DNA of 64,000 bases from Patiria pectinifera (taxonomy: Eukaryota; Echinodermata; Asteroidea; Valvatida; Asterinidae). The stretch spans positions 14,336,197 through 14,400,196 of the forward strand of contig CM057149.1 in assembly GCA_029964075.1 (NCBI GenBank). The letters are read 5' to 3'. The notes under the pieces are model-generated. The model was not told where the DNA came from, did no database searches, and was given only the letters and a program-made list of their open reading frames with translations. A program made the translations under genes and the position numbers. Below are positions 1 to 11,669 of this stretch, one piece after another (the stretch's first letter is position 1; every line of letters starts with the position of its first letter).

Positions 1-135
1 GGTTCCCCTGGCAACCTTCAGACACATCCTGCTGGCCCGCCTCTGGACTCGTTCCAATTTACAGATGTCAGCGGCAGTGTAAGGGGACCAGGCAGGCACT
101 CCGTATTCAAGCACCGGTAGTACGAGGGATTTATA
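1..135 (-). pseudogene. Non-LTR retrotransposon reverse transcriptase fragment
   Basis: Minus-strand frame reads LYKSLVLPVLEYGVPAWSPY then TAADICKLERVQRRASRMCL, the typical C-terminal RT motif (LVRPxLEYxxxVWSP...LExVQRRA) of CR1/Jockey-like elements. It continues past the window edge and is cut off on the other side by the inverted-repeat element at 136-657. Confidence 0.75.
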
Positions 136-657
136 AAGAGATGAAAATACAACATTTGCAAACATCAAAAAATAAAACTACCAAATCATTTCGAAATACC
201 TTGCTGGACTGTTAGTGAATGACAGTCTCAAGCATCCTGTAAAATCATGGCACCTGGTATACTGTCATTTTCGAGAAAAGTGGTATTTTTGTATCAATTT
301 CCAACGCTGATCGGCCGATCAGCGTTGGAAACAACTGGCTTTTTTTCCCAAATACTGGCCCCAATTGACCATCGCACTTGTTTGCAATCGATTACAAACC
401 TATGAACGGGTACGAGCCAGCTAGACTGGTCCCCTGACCTTACAATTCCTCAATGTATGTAAACTGCTCTGTTTCTTCTTATATGGAGTCAGGGAACTAG
501 ACTACAGGAAAATGATTGTTTTTCTTGGTTTTTATAGCATTTTCGAACTCAAAACAGTCAGTGTAACTATATTTGCTATTTATTTCCAACCCCCCAATTC
601 CACCCATTTATGAAAATCACAGCAAAAGCAAATGATGTATATTCCCTTTAATCAAAT
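136..657 (-). mobile_element. TTAA-flanked TIR element (family P), copy 1
   Basis: About 520-bp element in inverted orientation relative to 5530-6044. It contains an internal palindrome around 302-327 (ccaacgctgatcggccgatc). The right end is ttccc followed by TTAA (658-661); the left flank is degraded. It interrupts an RT fragment. Confidence 0.6.
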
Positions 658-1254
658 GACATGTGAATTAAAAAAAAAAACCAAGAAGTTTGATTATCAT
701 AACCAAAACAAATGTGAAGTTCATCCTTATAGAAAAACTCCAAACAAGGTTTTTATCAGTTTTGCTTACACACACACGTTTACGTTACATACCTAGTGTG
801 GACATTCTTTTGTTTTCATGTAGTTAAGAAAAACCCTTGAAAAAAACTCATTTTACTCACACTGTGTAAACTCTTTCAACCCATTTTTTTTTTCTAGGAT
901 TCCCTTCAGTGTTTCTCTTCATTTTGCCACAGATAAACCTTCCAAAAATGCCTCTAAAACCTGTTTTCCAGAGAGGGGGAAAACCTTGTGTGGACGTGGG
1001 CAAGTCCACACAATGTCGCTGCTACCTGGTTTATGTGGACCTCTTTTGTTCGGAAGTCCACACAGTGAATGTAATCCTTGTATACACATAAAAGTGTGTA
1101 TGGACCACTATTGTCCCTCTGTTGTTTGTACTACTAACTTTTTAGGAAGACCTCCCATATGTTTTGTGCATGAATCCAAATAGGGGACCTCCTGGGAATT
1201 TGGGACCCTATTGTCCTCTATTGTTCAACCCCTATTGAATACAGAAACAAACTC

Positions 1255-1280
1255 ACCCACACACACACACACACACACAA
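1255..1280 (+). repeat. (AC)n microsatellite
   Basis: About thirteen ca/ac dinucleotides within 1258-1279. Confidence 0.8.
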
Positions 1281-1610
1281 ATTACAAGCAATATATGTAC
1301 AGAATTGAATTTTTAATAAACAACCAAGCCGGAAGTGGGCAATCATCTTATTTAATTATTTACATATTTTCATTTCGAAAGCAGTGTAAAAAAGAGACAA
1401 ACTTTGCCGATTTTGTTTGATATCATCAACTGGTAGTACTACATTCTCTGTTAACCCAATTTCAGACTTTCGTGCTGTATATGTACATGTTGGCCATGAC
1501 TATTTAAAAGACTTTAAAGCTCATATTCTTGATGTTTTACCAATAATGCTGAGATGTGGATTTGATCAGGAATCAAGAATAAGTTTTAAAGGGAATATGT
1601 TTGACATTAA

Positions 1611-2153
1611 GGGTACAGTCCATCATTTTGTAATTTGTGCATTTTGTTCGTTTGAAGCAACAAACGCGCTCACAATCGAAAGAAGGGTGCTGAACAACTA
1701 ACCTGATGAAGTTTCAGCTCAGCTTCAGCTGTATGTTTCGAGTAAAACAGCATTCTGGGACCTCGATTTCAAATCAAAAGTTGCTGAATCAAGTTTTGAA
1801 CTGGGCCTGAGTTCAGCGTCTGAGACACATTCTCATTGAGGAGATTGCAGCTGTGCCATGCCGCGCACCGATCTGAAGAATTATAGCAACTGCGCGCGTT
1901 TGTGCGGCGTGCCAATGCTAGCGCGCACTTTGCCGAATAAAAAAGAACTGCTAGCAGAAACTTTCCAACGGTGCATCTTTAGACGCACCGTTTGAAAGGC
2001 CTTCTTTTGTTGACTTCTTCAGAATGACAGCTTGCCAGAAAGAATTATTTAACAGGGAGTTTAGTCCCCTTATATTCTTTCAACCAAGTATGTGTTTCAA
2101 CAATGATTACGTCGGTTACTTTTTTGGATAGCTGCAAATGATGGACTGTAGCT
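1611..2153 (+). mobile_element. TTAA-flanked MITE (family X), copy 1
   Basis: Termini GTACAGTCCATCATTTTG and CAAATGATGGACTGTAGC are inverted and flanked by TTAA (1607-1610; 2154-2157). The interior has a small palindrome near ccaacggtgc...gcaccgtttg. Three relatives are in this window. No coding capacity. Confidence 0.65.
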
Positions 2154-2493
2154 TTAAATGGTATTGAATAAATACAGTCATTATCACACGTAACATGCTG
2201 CTTTCTTACTTGAAACAAGGAGCATTTACAATCACAAGGCATGACTTTGAACTGATGGCCATAAGAAAGTGATGGTTCAAAAACCCTGTGAAGTTAACCA
2301 CTCGATGGCATATCCAACATGATGTACTTTTGAAGAAACCAAGATTTTTTAGCAAGACAGTTCTCTCTGCCATTTTTTTTTTACAATGAATATGCAAAGC
2401 CCCAAATTACCAATCTAAAAGAAAATAAATGAACCAGCACATGTTTACATATATCCTGATAATACTCTAGTGTTCTAATAGTCCTTTGATTAA

Positions 2494-2776
2494 CCCTAAC
2501 CCTGCCAGACGCAACGCAGTGCATCAGGTGGAAAAGTCTGGTGCACTTTGATGCATTCAGCTACCAACACCAGTGCATGAATGGCCACTTCTGAGACAAT
2601 GAGAGCTAGTCCCTTTGAACAATGCCACAGTTGTATCTTGCTGCATTCGGCAACCACAGACTCTGAGGCAGTATGACCTTGAGACTTTTGACTTGGCAGG
2701 CTTCGTCACTTAGACAAGTGTTGCATTTTGCTGCATTTGGCAGGGTCTCTAGCCAAAGTACCCTGGAGGGTTAGGG
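2494..2776. mobile_element. TIR element with CCCTAACCCT ends
   Basis: Starts CCCTAACCCTGCCAG after TTAA and ends with GGAGGGTTAGGG, inverted ends around a tgcattc/gatgcattc-rich interior. No clear right-hand target repeat. Confidence 0.4.
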
Positions 2777-2978
2777 CTCTTTTTTAATATACAGACACAA
2801 TCTTAGCCAATTCTACAGTACGTGCCTCTAATTTCCTTATATATGCGTTTTACAACTCTATCGGTGTCAACTTTGCTGTTCAGTTCTTGTTCACCGGAAT
2901 AAAATAGTGTATAAGTAAAGAAATGTAACAGTTCATTAACGATAACAACGATAACAAATCATCTTCCAAAGTGTATAA

Positions 2979-3356
2979 GGCCCCCCAAAAAAAGTCTCTG
3001 GTTTCTGGTATGGAGCTTGCCCAAAAAGTGGTGCGGCTTTTTTTTTTTTTTTTACCTGATTTTTTGGCTTCAAATGTCGGCTGATGACTGCAAATGGTGC
3101 CCGACTAAACTTAGTGCAAATATATGGGAGTCCAGAGAGGCCACATAAAGCTTATTCTCGACCATAACCCGATCTAAAAAAAAAACACGTTAAAATTGTG
3201 CAGCAGCCATGGCAGCAGGATTCCAGTCAAACCAGTGAGTTTGGCGGTTTTGAGACATCATCTTTCATTGAAAAAAAAACTTTTTCATTTTGCCGTCGCG
3301 CATGGCTACGGCGACGTGCGCGCATACCAGAAACCGGAGACTTTTTTTTTTTGGCC
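2979..3356 (+). mobile_element. Harbinger-like MITE, family W copy 1
   Basis: Inverted termini GGCC...aagtctctggtttctgg and ccagaaaccggagact...GGCC, flanked by TAA (2976-2978; 3357-3359). 3-bp TWA duplication and GG/CC ends are the PIF/Harbinger signature. Non-coding. Confidence 0.7.
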
Positions 3357-3435
3357 TAAGAATATTGCCAAATTTGAAATAGAAACCAAAGTGCACACTA
3401 TATGCATTTGACTGATGTCTGGAGCTACAATGTAA

Positions 3436-3652
3436 GGCCCAGTTTCATGGCTAGCCTACCATCACAGAAGAATCCGACTGACTTCAGTAGTTAGCATGTA
3501 TCACAGGTTGCAAGGAATTCTGATTTGAGCACATGTGTACATCTGATGGGTTTAGCACTTTAATACTGGGCTCGTGCAAAATTTCTATGAAAGCACTGTT
3601 AGCACAGTACAGTCAATACTGTAGTTAGTGTATCGAGCCATGAAAAGGGGCC
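3436..3652. mobile_element. Short TIR element (ggcccagtttcatggct ends)
   Basis: Starts ggcccagtttcatggct and ends agccatgaaaaggggcc, imperfect inverted ends about 217 bp apart. Resembles the better-preserved element at 62812-63046. Confidence 0.45.
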
Positions 3653-3834
3653 GCGGTTATTTTCAGAGGAGTCCAAGCAATATTTGGATCCTTAACTCCA
3701 AAACTGATTTTTGTAAAAAAAAATAGACATAACAATGCCAACATCAAGGACGAAACAATATACATTTGTAAAGTGTTCTGGCAAAATGAGATAGAAATTG
3801 GCTAGAGGTCGAAATGAGGGTTTGCGGATACGAG

Positions 3835-4505
3835 TAGCCTTGGTCAAGGCGCTAGTTGTTATTCATCCCGGCCGTAGCGCGGTAAACGATATCTTCGCTA
3901 GCGCTATGCATGCAGTGCATTAAAAATACAGAGCGAACAGCGACCTCACGCGGCCACTATTTTTATACAAATCAGTTGGACCCAATCTAGCGCCTTGGTT
4001 CAATCGTCCATGTAAGGTTTTGGGGGTGGTCCTCATTATGTTAATAGCCTTAGCTGACCTTAAATGTCGTTTTAATTGGTCGATTGTTGCGTGGATACTT
4101 GCATAGTGAAACGTGGCACCGTACATAATCCACACACGTACACGTTGTGTGTCTCTGCACACAGCACCAATGCACAAAAACTGTGGTTCCTGTCACGTCC
4201 GCAAAAGGCGAATAGCCGCAAATAATTTGATGACGTCCGGATTTACCAAGGTGTGATTGGCCACTCCACATATTAGCCCCGCCTACACTTATCTGTATTT
4301 GCGTACGAGGTCGTGCGCTAGAAATCCAGCGCAAAATAAAGAAAAACATAAGCTTTTGCCGACGATTGAACCAAGGCGCTATATTGGGTCCAACTGATTT
4401 GCATAGAAATGGTGGCCACGTGAGGTCGCTGCATAGCGCTAGCGAGGATATTGTTTACCGCGCTACGGCCGGGATGAATAACAACTAGCGCCTTGACCAA
4501 GGCTA
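3835..4505. mobile_element. Long-TIR element with 9-bp flanks
   Basis: TIR of about 150-180 bp starting TAGCCTTGGTCAAGGCGC, flanked by ggatacgag (3826-3834) and ggatatgag (4506-4514), 8 of 9 identical. Length 671 bp. Long TIR plus 9-bp duplication suggests a Mutator-like non-autonomous element. No transposase. Confidence 0.65.
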
Positions 4506-4896
4506 GGATATGAGGAAAGAGAACTTCTCTCCTTATAATACTCTTTGCTGCCCTTTATTGGACTTTCCATTGACAGGTTATGGCCATTTCAAGTTCACTT
4601 GATTGGCATGTAAAAAAAACTAAGATAATAAGAAAAAGGTATTTCAAGTTTCGAGTTTGTTTTTCCTCAAAAAATATTTTGTACCACAATTTTTGTATTA
4701 TTTCTGTAACATACATATATGTGTAGTGGACATACCAAAGATTAAAAATATCAATAAATCTAAAAATCAAAACACACCCAAAATTTGGAAATGGCCCATT
4801 TGGAAATGGCCCCATTTGGTTTTTTGCAACAGCCTATGCCCAGTTCCGTCTCATTTTGCAAAAATGCCTAAAATGTATGCCTTATCTGAAACAAGT

Positions 4897-5250
4897 GGAG
4901 TGCTGTGGCCTCGTGGTTAAGGGCACTGATTCGTGGTCTGCGGGTAAAGCTGCAGGTTGTGGGTTCGAGTCCTGGCGGGGTCATGGTGCGTGTGCCCTTG
5001 GGCAAGGCACTTTGTCACTCATTGCTTCTCTCCACCCAGGAGTAAATGGGTACCTGTGAGGGCAGAGATGGTTATTGTGATTGAATTAGCTTCCTTGCGC
5101 CTAACAGGCTGCATCAAGCTGTATACTCCCCAGGGAGCTGAGATGGTATTTGGATTGTTTCATGTGTCCAATGAGCAGGGGTAATAATGATGTAGCGCCT
5201 TGAGCACCAGTCCTGGTGGATACGTGCACTTTATATCCACTATTATTATT
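4897..5250 (+). mobile_element. tRNA-derived SINE, family A
   Basis: A-box-like cgtggttaaggg and B-box gggttcgagtcc form a tRNA-related head. It is followed by the conserved invertebrate SINE core gggcaaggcactttgtcac and aaatgggtacc, ending in an (att)n tail. Near-identical to the inverted copy at 57145-57503. Confidence 0.75.
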
Positions 5251-5529
5251 AAGTTGTCTTTATTAACAGCTACTACCAGTAGAGTGTTGCCTAAAGCAAA
5301 CCACTCGAGTGCGCCGAAACCGAAGCTGTAGCCACATGACATGTACACGTTCTCATTTGACATCCAGGGTTTTGTGCCTGTCACGTCTCCTGTGGGGCAA
5401 GCTTGGATATATCCTCATATGGAATACCACTCACTGTCTTTCCTGCCATTGGTCCCTGTACACATTGCACACATACAGAAAAAAAAGGACAGAAATCAAA
5501 TCCCATTGTAAACACAACATTCCATTTAA

Positions 5530-6044
5530 AGGGAATATACATCATTTGCTTTTGCTGTAATTTTCAGAAATGGATGGAATTGGGGGGTTGGAAATATAAT
5601 GCAAATATAATTACACTGACTTTTTTGAGGTTTTCGGTTCGAAAATGCTATAAATACCAAGAAAAATAACCATTTTCCTGTTGTCTGGTTCCCTGACTCC
5701 ATTTAAGAAGAAACAGAGCAGTTTACATACATTGGGGAATTGTAAGGTCAGGGAACCAGTCTAGCTGGCTTGTACCCGTTCATAGGTGTGTAATCGATTG
5801 CAAACAAGTGCGATGGTCAACTGGGGCCAGTATTTGAAAAAAAGCCAGTTTTTTTCCAATGCTGGTCGGCCGATCAGCGTTGGAAATTGATACAAAAATA
5901 CCACTTTTCTTGAAAATGACAGTATACCAGGTGCCATGATTTTACAGGATGCTTGAGACTGTCATTCACTAACAGTCCAGCAAGGTATTTCAAAATGATT
6001 TGGTAGTTTTATTTTTTGATGTTTGCAAATGTTGTATTTTCCCT
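5530..6044 (+). mobile_element. TTAA-flanked TIR element (family P), copy 2
   Basis: 515 bp bounded by exact TTAA on both sides (5526-5529 and 6045-6048), with termini AGGGAA...TTTTCCCT. TTAA duplication is the piggyBac-superfamily target signature. No transposase is encoded. Confidence 0.65.
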
Positions 6045-6885
6045 TTAAATGGGGAGTTTGGCCTGACAGTTAAGACCTGTAACTCTTCATTAGAAGATGA
6101 CGGACTCAATATTCCAGAGTCTGATTATAATGGGAAAGCAGTGTTGTATTTGAGTCCATCACAAAGTCCTCACACGTCCTCAAGTTTTAATTCAAGGCAC
6201 AAGCTGTTCAAATGAATTGTAACAAAAGCATTCCTTTGTTATTGTCCCCCCCCCCCCATTACCTGTGACTGAACTTGTGAAAGTAAGATTGTGATTTACT
6301 CATGAAAGGAATCGTGATCGTGGACTTACAATACAACACTGTGGGAAAGCCACTTTATCCCCAGCCTGTCTGCCTCTCTCCACAAAGTCTAAATGGTGAT
6401 TAGCCCACCCCATACCAGGGAGTAAACATATGCCACGTTAATTCATACCAAGTTGGCCTTATTAGTACAGTTACACCTACTGGAGACAGACTTGTACTTT
6501 AACACGAGGCATTTTTGCTAGGATGTAACCTCAATCCTGTGAAATCCTTCAACTGCCTCCATGCAAAAATTGTGTACAGGCTCAATCTTGCAAAATCCTT
6601 CGTTATTTTTTAATGTGGTCATGGAAGGGTGACCACACTGCCTCAATCCTGCAAAATCCTCCATTTTCATGATTTTGCGAAGAGGATTTTGGAGGACTTA
6701 GGCCTTGGGTTTAATAATACAGTTTGAGTTATCATCATCTGCAAAGTTAAAGGAACCTTCATGAACACAGAATTTAAATCAAGGACAGTGACCACAACAT
6801 TTGCTAAGCACAGAATGTATTTTTTATTGAGCGCTCTAAATTGACAGAGGTTCTTTTCTTTCTTTGCAACACAGTTTAAACTCAC

Positions 6886-6986
6886 CGTCTGAAGTTTGAT
6901 TACAACAGAGCAAGCCTCTTCTTGAAGGGTGACCAGAGAGGCCTGCTGTCCCCTGTGGGGGCCATTCACCACAGCCACCATTCTGC
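6886..6986 (-). CDS. KIN: KIN exon 9 (KOW motif)
   Basis: Encodes GRMVAVVNGPHRGQQASLVT then LQEEACSVVIKLQT (residues 358-391). It corresponds to the GKRILVLNGGYRGNEG KOW motif and the following strand. Acceptor cccacag completes the Gly codon from exon 8; donor gtgagt, phase 0. A further exon must follow toward base 1 because no stop codon is present. Confidence 0.88.
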
Positions 6987-7534
6987 CTGTGGGTCAAAGG
7001 TCATATAGATAGTGATGGTTGCCATGGATTCCGTGCACAAGTACCCCCTCAATAGTTTACAAGGAGAGAGTCAGCAGGAATAATTACAAACTATTGCAAC
7101 TTTCTTTCGTTTGTAACCATTGAGCAGCATTTTGTACGGACTGCTGCAAAGGGTACAAACTTAAGGTGTGGGTTGGCAACAGCTTTTGAAGAAAAAAAAT
7201 CATGCAAACACCATTATGGAAGAAAGTCATTTTTGTAAAGTCTTTCGTAGCGTTTGTTGGTTATTTTGTATTTTCGACAATCCAATATGATTGGAAACAT
7301 TAATAACTATTCTATATTTTCGTGGCATTGACCTTCCATAGTTAGCCAACCCGTGGCTTGGCAAAGAAAGGTCTATAGACAATAGCCACAGCTCTGAACA
7401 CTCATTTCAAACAGTCAATTTTCACAAGGAGTCAAATCTGAATCAAAGTATCTGAGTCCGATTGTTTACACTTGTACTACATGTACGTGGTACAATGTAC
7501 TTCACTGTATTACTCCTTGGTGTTTACTCCTTGG

Positions 7535-7830
7535 GGGAGTGTGGCCAAGTGGTTAGGGTTTGTGACTCATGATCACAGGGTCAGGGGTTGGAATCCAGCA
7601 GCTGGTCATATGTTGTGTCTTTGGGCGAGCCACTTCACCCCCAGTTTCCTTTTTCCACCCAGGAGTATAAATGGGTACCGGCATTAGCTGGGGAGTAACC
7701 CACAATGGACTAGCATCCCGTCCAGAAGGAAAAGAAATATTCTCAGTCGTTTCATGCTACTGAAACCGGAGATAAACGCTGACCTGATGGGCCACATTGC
7801 CCGTGACAGCTAGACTTTACTTCACTTTTT
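7535..7830 (+). mobile_element. tRNA-derived SINE, family B
   Basis: Head ggccaagtggttagggtttg, weak B-box ggttggaatcc, core cttcaccc...ccacccaggagtataaatgggtacc. Older and more diverged than family A; 3' boundary approximate. Confidence 0.6.
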
Positions 7831-7856
7831 TATTGCTACATGCACAAAGTACTTAA

Positions 7857-8140
7857 TAATGTGGCGCTTATATAGCACTTTATACCTAAGGTTTCAAAGC
7901 GCTTCACAATTATTATCCCTGTTCATCAGGAATGAGACCATTTTTCCGCAGCAGCTCGAAATCAGTGCAATTTGGTCTCTACCTTCCCAGGTACCCATTT
8001 ATACTCCTGGGTGAAGGGAGCCAACCGTAGTAAAGTGCCTTGCCCAGGAACACAAGCACCATGTTCCCCGTCAGGTTTCGGACCCACGTACCACGGCACG
8101 GGAGTGGAATACCGTAACCATTGGACCACAGCACCCCATT
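7857..8140 (-). mobile_element. tRNA-derived SINE, minus orientation
   Basis: Reads on the minus strand from ggtgctgtggtccaatggtt through aaatgggtacc to a tail resembling aagcgctttga...tataagcgcc. In the KIN intron between exons 8 and 9. Confidence 0.65.
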
Positions 8141-8299
8141 GTATACTTCATTGTATTTACTCCTTGGTGAACCCATAAAACCATAGAGTGCTGGGGCAGC
8201 TTGGGGCGGTATAGGGAATAACAGGCAGGGGCAGTACAGGGACTATGGGTACACTCTGCCACCATAGGTTCGCTTGCTGGATATCCGTTTGTAAGTTAC

Positions 8300-8399
8300 C
8301 TGGTGAAGGAATGACTGTCTCCACATGAAGCTGGTCCACTTTGAGTTTGGCCCCGCTGTCGATCATCTTCACAATCCCAGTAAACAAATCTTCAACTTT
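8300..8399 (-). CDS. KIN: KIN exon 8 (SH3-like/KOW region)
   Basis: Encodes KVEDLFTGIVKMIDSGAKLK then VDQLHVETVIPSP (residues 325-357), closely matching the family motif VVKMIDSGDKLKLDQTHLETVIPAPG. Acceptor ttgttttag, donor gtaact, leaving one base of the Gly codon. Confidence 0.94.
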
Positions 8400-8678
8400 C
8401 TAAAACAAGAAGAAAGAAGCAGGTTACTACATTGTATTTTGATCACATCAACTACATATATTTCATACAATTTTATTGTTTGATGTGTTTAATACGCCAA
8501 CCGGTCAAGATCAATGTTGCATGCCTATCCTACTGGGTCAGGCCAAAGCCTTTACAAAGTCACCGAGTTGGTTAAACATTTAGCAACTGTGCTGCATTGT
8601 ATTACATTGTGTTTAGTCTCTGATGAATCCATAAAACCAATCATACGCCATTTACAGAGCTTGGGGCACTGATTTCTA

Positions 8679-8826
8679 TGGAGTACCGAAGTGAATACGT
8701 CACGCGCACCAAATGTGTGTGAAAGACATTAGCGCGTGATTCAGCCCGTGAACCAACACGCGGGCATACTCCATTTGTTTGCACTACACTTTCTGGTTCT
8801 AAATGACGTCACACTTCGGTACTCCA
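8679..8826. mobile_element. Short TA-flanked MITE
   Basis: 148 bp with termini TGGAGTACCGAAGTG and CACTTCGGTACTCCA, flanked by TA on both sides, as expected for a Tc1/mariner-type target. In the KIN intron between exons 7 and 8. Confidence 0.6.
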
Positions 8827-9428
8827 TAATAAAAACATTTGGATAGTTATTGGCTCTTAGACATGTTAGAAATAAATTAACCGTCCACAATATTACAGAG
8901 GCGTAGCCAGCAGGAGGGTAAGGGGGGTATTTAACCCCACCCCTCCCCCAATATTTGTAAAGACTGCCACTTTCCATTCAAGTGCCCTTTTTTGTCACAA
9001 GCGTTTACCCCTACCCCCAATATTTTTAAAGAATACCCATTTTGGTTTTTTTACGAGTGCCCTTTTTCGAATTCCGCGTGACAGTTTGCAATTGTTCCGC
9101 CCTTCAGAGTAATATATGTTGTCCGATAGTGTGTATTATTGTCTGCTTTGAACAGCGCCCCCTTTGGACCAGTCTCTCCCCCCCCCCCACCCTTTTGAGT
9201 TTACCGAGGCCAAGTGTCCAGAAAAAAAACCCACAATCTAAATTTCAGCACTAATCTGCGAATTCCCTTTTCACAAACTTTTTAAACCCCAATAAAAATG
9301 ACCATGCTAGGTAACAGAAAGGGCAGTTTTGGGTGGAACACATGCAGCGACTAATGGTAAACAGTGCATAGAAGTTAAGCTAAATGTTTCCCGAATCAAA
9401 AGGTGGATTCCCATCCGTAGGTTCTTAC

Positions 9429-9554
9429 CGTGATAACACCTTTCTTCTTGTAGAATCTGTCACCCAGCCTCTTAGTTGTGATCTTGACTACGATGCCCTC
9501 CGTCAGCCAGTTCTGTGTGTGCGTCACTTTGGCTTTCTTCTTCCTTTCCTCTTC
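9429..9554 (-). CDS. KIN: KIN exon 7 (start of C-terminal SH3-like region)
   Basis: Forty-two codons encoding EEEERKKKAKV-type charged residues, then NWLTEGIVVKITTKRLGDRF and YKKKGVIT. This aligns with the WLxPxIIVKIITKKLGEKYHKKK segment of vertebrate KIN17. Acceptor cttgaccag, donor gtaaga, phase 0 on both sides. One in-frame codon choice at the 5' end depends on the acceptor call. Confidence 0.94.
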
Positions 9555-9664
9555 CTGGTCAAGAAAAAAGAGAACAATGACGAATTAAATTAATATGGAC
9601 CCATGAAAGAGTAGCAAACAAACAAGGAACAAGCAATCCCACAGTGAACAAAAGTACCAGTTAA

Positions 9665-10032
9665 GGCCAAAAAAAAAAGTCTCCGGTTTCTGGTATGGAG
9701 CTTGCCCAAAAAGTGGTGCGGCGACGCGGCTTTTTTTTTTTTTTACCTGATTTTTTTGCTTCAAATGTCGGCTGATGACTGCAAATGGTGCCCGACTAAA
9801 CTTAGTGCAAATATATGGGAGTCCAGAGAGGCCACATAAAGCTTATTCTCGACCATAACCCAATCTAAAAACACGTTAAAATTGTGCAGCAGCAGTATTC
9901 CAGTCAAACCAGTGAGTTTGGCGGTTTTGAGACATCATCTTTCATTGAAAAAAGAACTTTTTCATTTTGCCAACGCGCATGGCTACGGCGACGCACGCGC
10001 ATACCAGAAACCGGAGACTTTTTTTTTTGGCC
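9665..10032 (+). mobile_element. Harbinger-like MITE, family W copy 2
   Basis: Near-identical to copy 1, flanked by TAA (9662-9664; 10033-10035). In a KIN intron. Confidence 0.7.
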
Positions 10033-10557
10033 TAACAAACATAATACAATTGACAATACATAACAAGTAAACATTACTCTACAAAACTGAGGCAGCATAA
10101 ATTTACAGACATTAGCTTCTTAATTTAGTCTGCACTGCACAAATACCAGTAGTGCTTCTAATTATAAATTATAAATTGTTTTATTATTGATTATGTAATT
10201 ATGGATTTTTGCATGCAATGTCTCATTTAATAACTATTTCGGCTAGAAAATAACAATTAAAAACAAAGAATGTTTTCAGTTTGATACTTGAAACTAGCAC
10301 AGACAGTATATTTTCGATGACTGATCCAGGAAACTTATATGGCAAACAAGACTAGACTTGGGTCATTCCACGCAGGCATCAATTTGAATTGATTCGAAAC
10401 TCACAATTACATTTTTTTGAAGATTTGATTTTCTGATGTAGCCGATTCAAGTTCCCGCCCCGAGCGTCGATTCCAGTAATCAGAAAGACACCTGACGACA
10501 GGCAGAGTACATGTACACTGTCCGAAACATTGAGTTTCCCCCTGTTCTCTTGTTGCA

Positions 10558-10706
10558 TAAAAGGGGGCGAACCTGTATTCACAGGAACGGAGTGCCCATC
10601 TCTCTTTCGAAGCGATTGGGCCAGACTCAAGTCCATGAAATGCTGCTGTGGGGGAATCGCCACACCTCCTCCACAGCGAGTCTGTTACCTTCCCAGCATT
10701 GAACAA
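10558..10706 (-). mobile_element. 3' module of SINE family C
   Basis: Reverse-oriented match to the 3' half of 53958-54250, without tRNA head or core; a 5'-truncated copy. ORFs reported on both strands here are products of the repeat. Confidence 0.6.
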
Positions 10707-10889
10707 GTAAGGTGTGTTTACAAACACAAATGCCCCGCAACCGTGACTGTTTCCATGACATAACACATACTCTTTTAACATCAACTTACATGTACCTTGG
10801 TCACATGGAACATTCATTGACAGCATTAGTGTCTTCTGTAGGTTTTAAATGAATTAATCCCTAATCCCTATGATCTCAGAATAAATACA

Positions 10890-11614
10890 AGATTTCTATT
10901 GTTTTAGCCACTGTGACCTTGACCCTTGACCTTTCGACCCACTTATGTTATAGGCCTATTTGGATTACCAAGAACGATCCACAAACCAAATTTGAAGTTC
11001 ACTTGTAAGTATTTCTCAAGTTATTGCGCTGACAAAATTTCTTGTTTTAGCCACTGTGACCATGACCCTTGACCTTTTGGCCCCAAATGCAATAGGCTTC
11101 TTAGGATTGCCAAGGACAATCCACAAACCAAATTTGAAGTTCATATGTAAAGTGTATCTCAAGTTATCACGCTGACAAAATTTCTTTTGTTTTTTGCCAC
11201 TGTGACCTTGACCCTTGACCTTTTGGCCCCAAATGCAAAAGGCTTCTTAGGATTGCCAAAGACAATCCACAAACCAAATTTGAAGTTCATATGTAAAGTA
11301 TTTCTCAAGTTATCGCGCTGACAAAATTTCTTTTGTTTTAGTCACTGTGACCTTGACCCTTGACCTTTGGGCCCCGAATGCAAAAGGCTTCTTAGGATTG
11401 CCAAGGACAATCCACAAACCAAATTTGAAGTTCATATGTAAAGTATTTCTCAAGTTATCGCGCTGACAAAATTTCTATTGTTTCAGCCACTGTGACCTTG
11501 ACCCTTGACCTTTCGGCCCCAAATGCAAAAGGCTTCTTAGAATTACCAAGGACAATCCACAAACCAAATTTGAAGTTCATATGTAAAGTATTTCTCAAGT
11601 TATCGCGCTGACAA
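10890..11614 (+). repeat. Five-copy tandem repeat (about 145 bp) with nuclear-receptor-like sites
   Basis: Five units, each with cactgtgaccttgaccctt, ccacaaaccaaatttgaag and ttctcaagttatcgcgctga, then a (ca)n tract. Four of five contain TGACCTTGA, the reverse complement of TCAAGGTCA, the extended half-site bound by NR5A/ERR nuclear receptors. Lies in the KIN intron between exons 6 and 7. Confidence 0.7.
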
Positions 11615-11669
11615 GATTTGTCCGGACACACACACACACACACACACCCACACACACACCCACATACCC

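Noticed and set aside
4961..4975. Possible true tRNA genes at SINE heads (also 12180, 54010, 57430)
   Set aside because: A and B boxes are present, but the sequence runs into a conserved SINE core and repeats elsewhere in the window, so these are SINE heads and not functional tRNAs.
1..6885. Last KIN exon (YEDI-type tail)
   Set aside because: Searched the reverse complement for the expected GPxKGR...YEDI coding block and found none; most likely outside the window.
10407..10826. 139-residue minus-strand ORF
   Set aside because: Most of it overlaps the 3' module of SINE family C; the same sequence recurs at 54110-54250 without a conserved frame.
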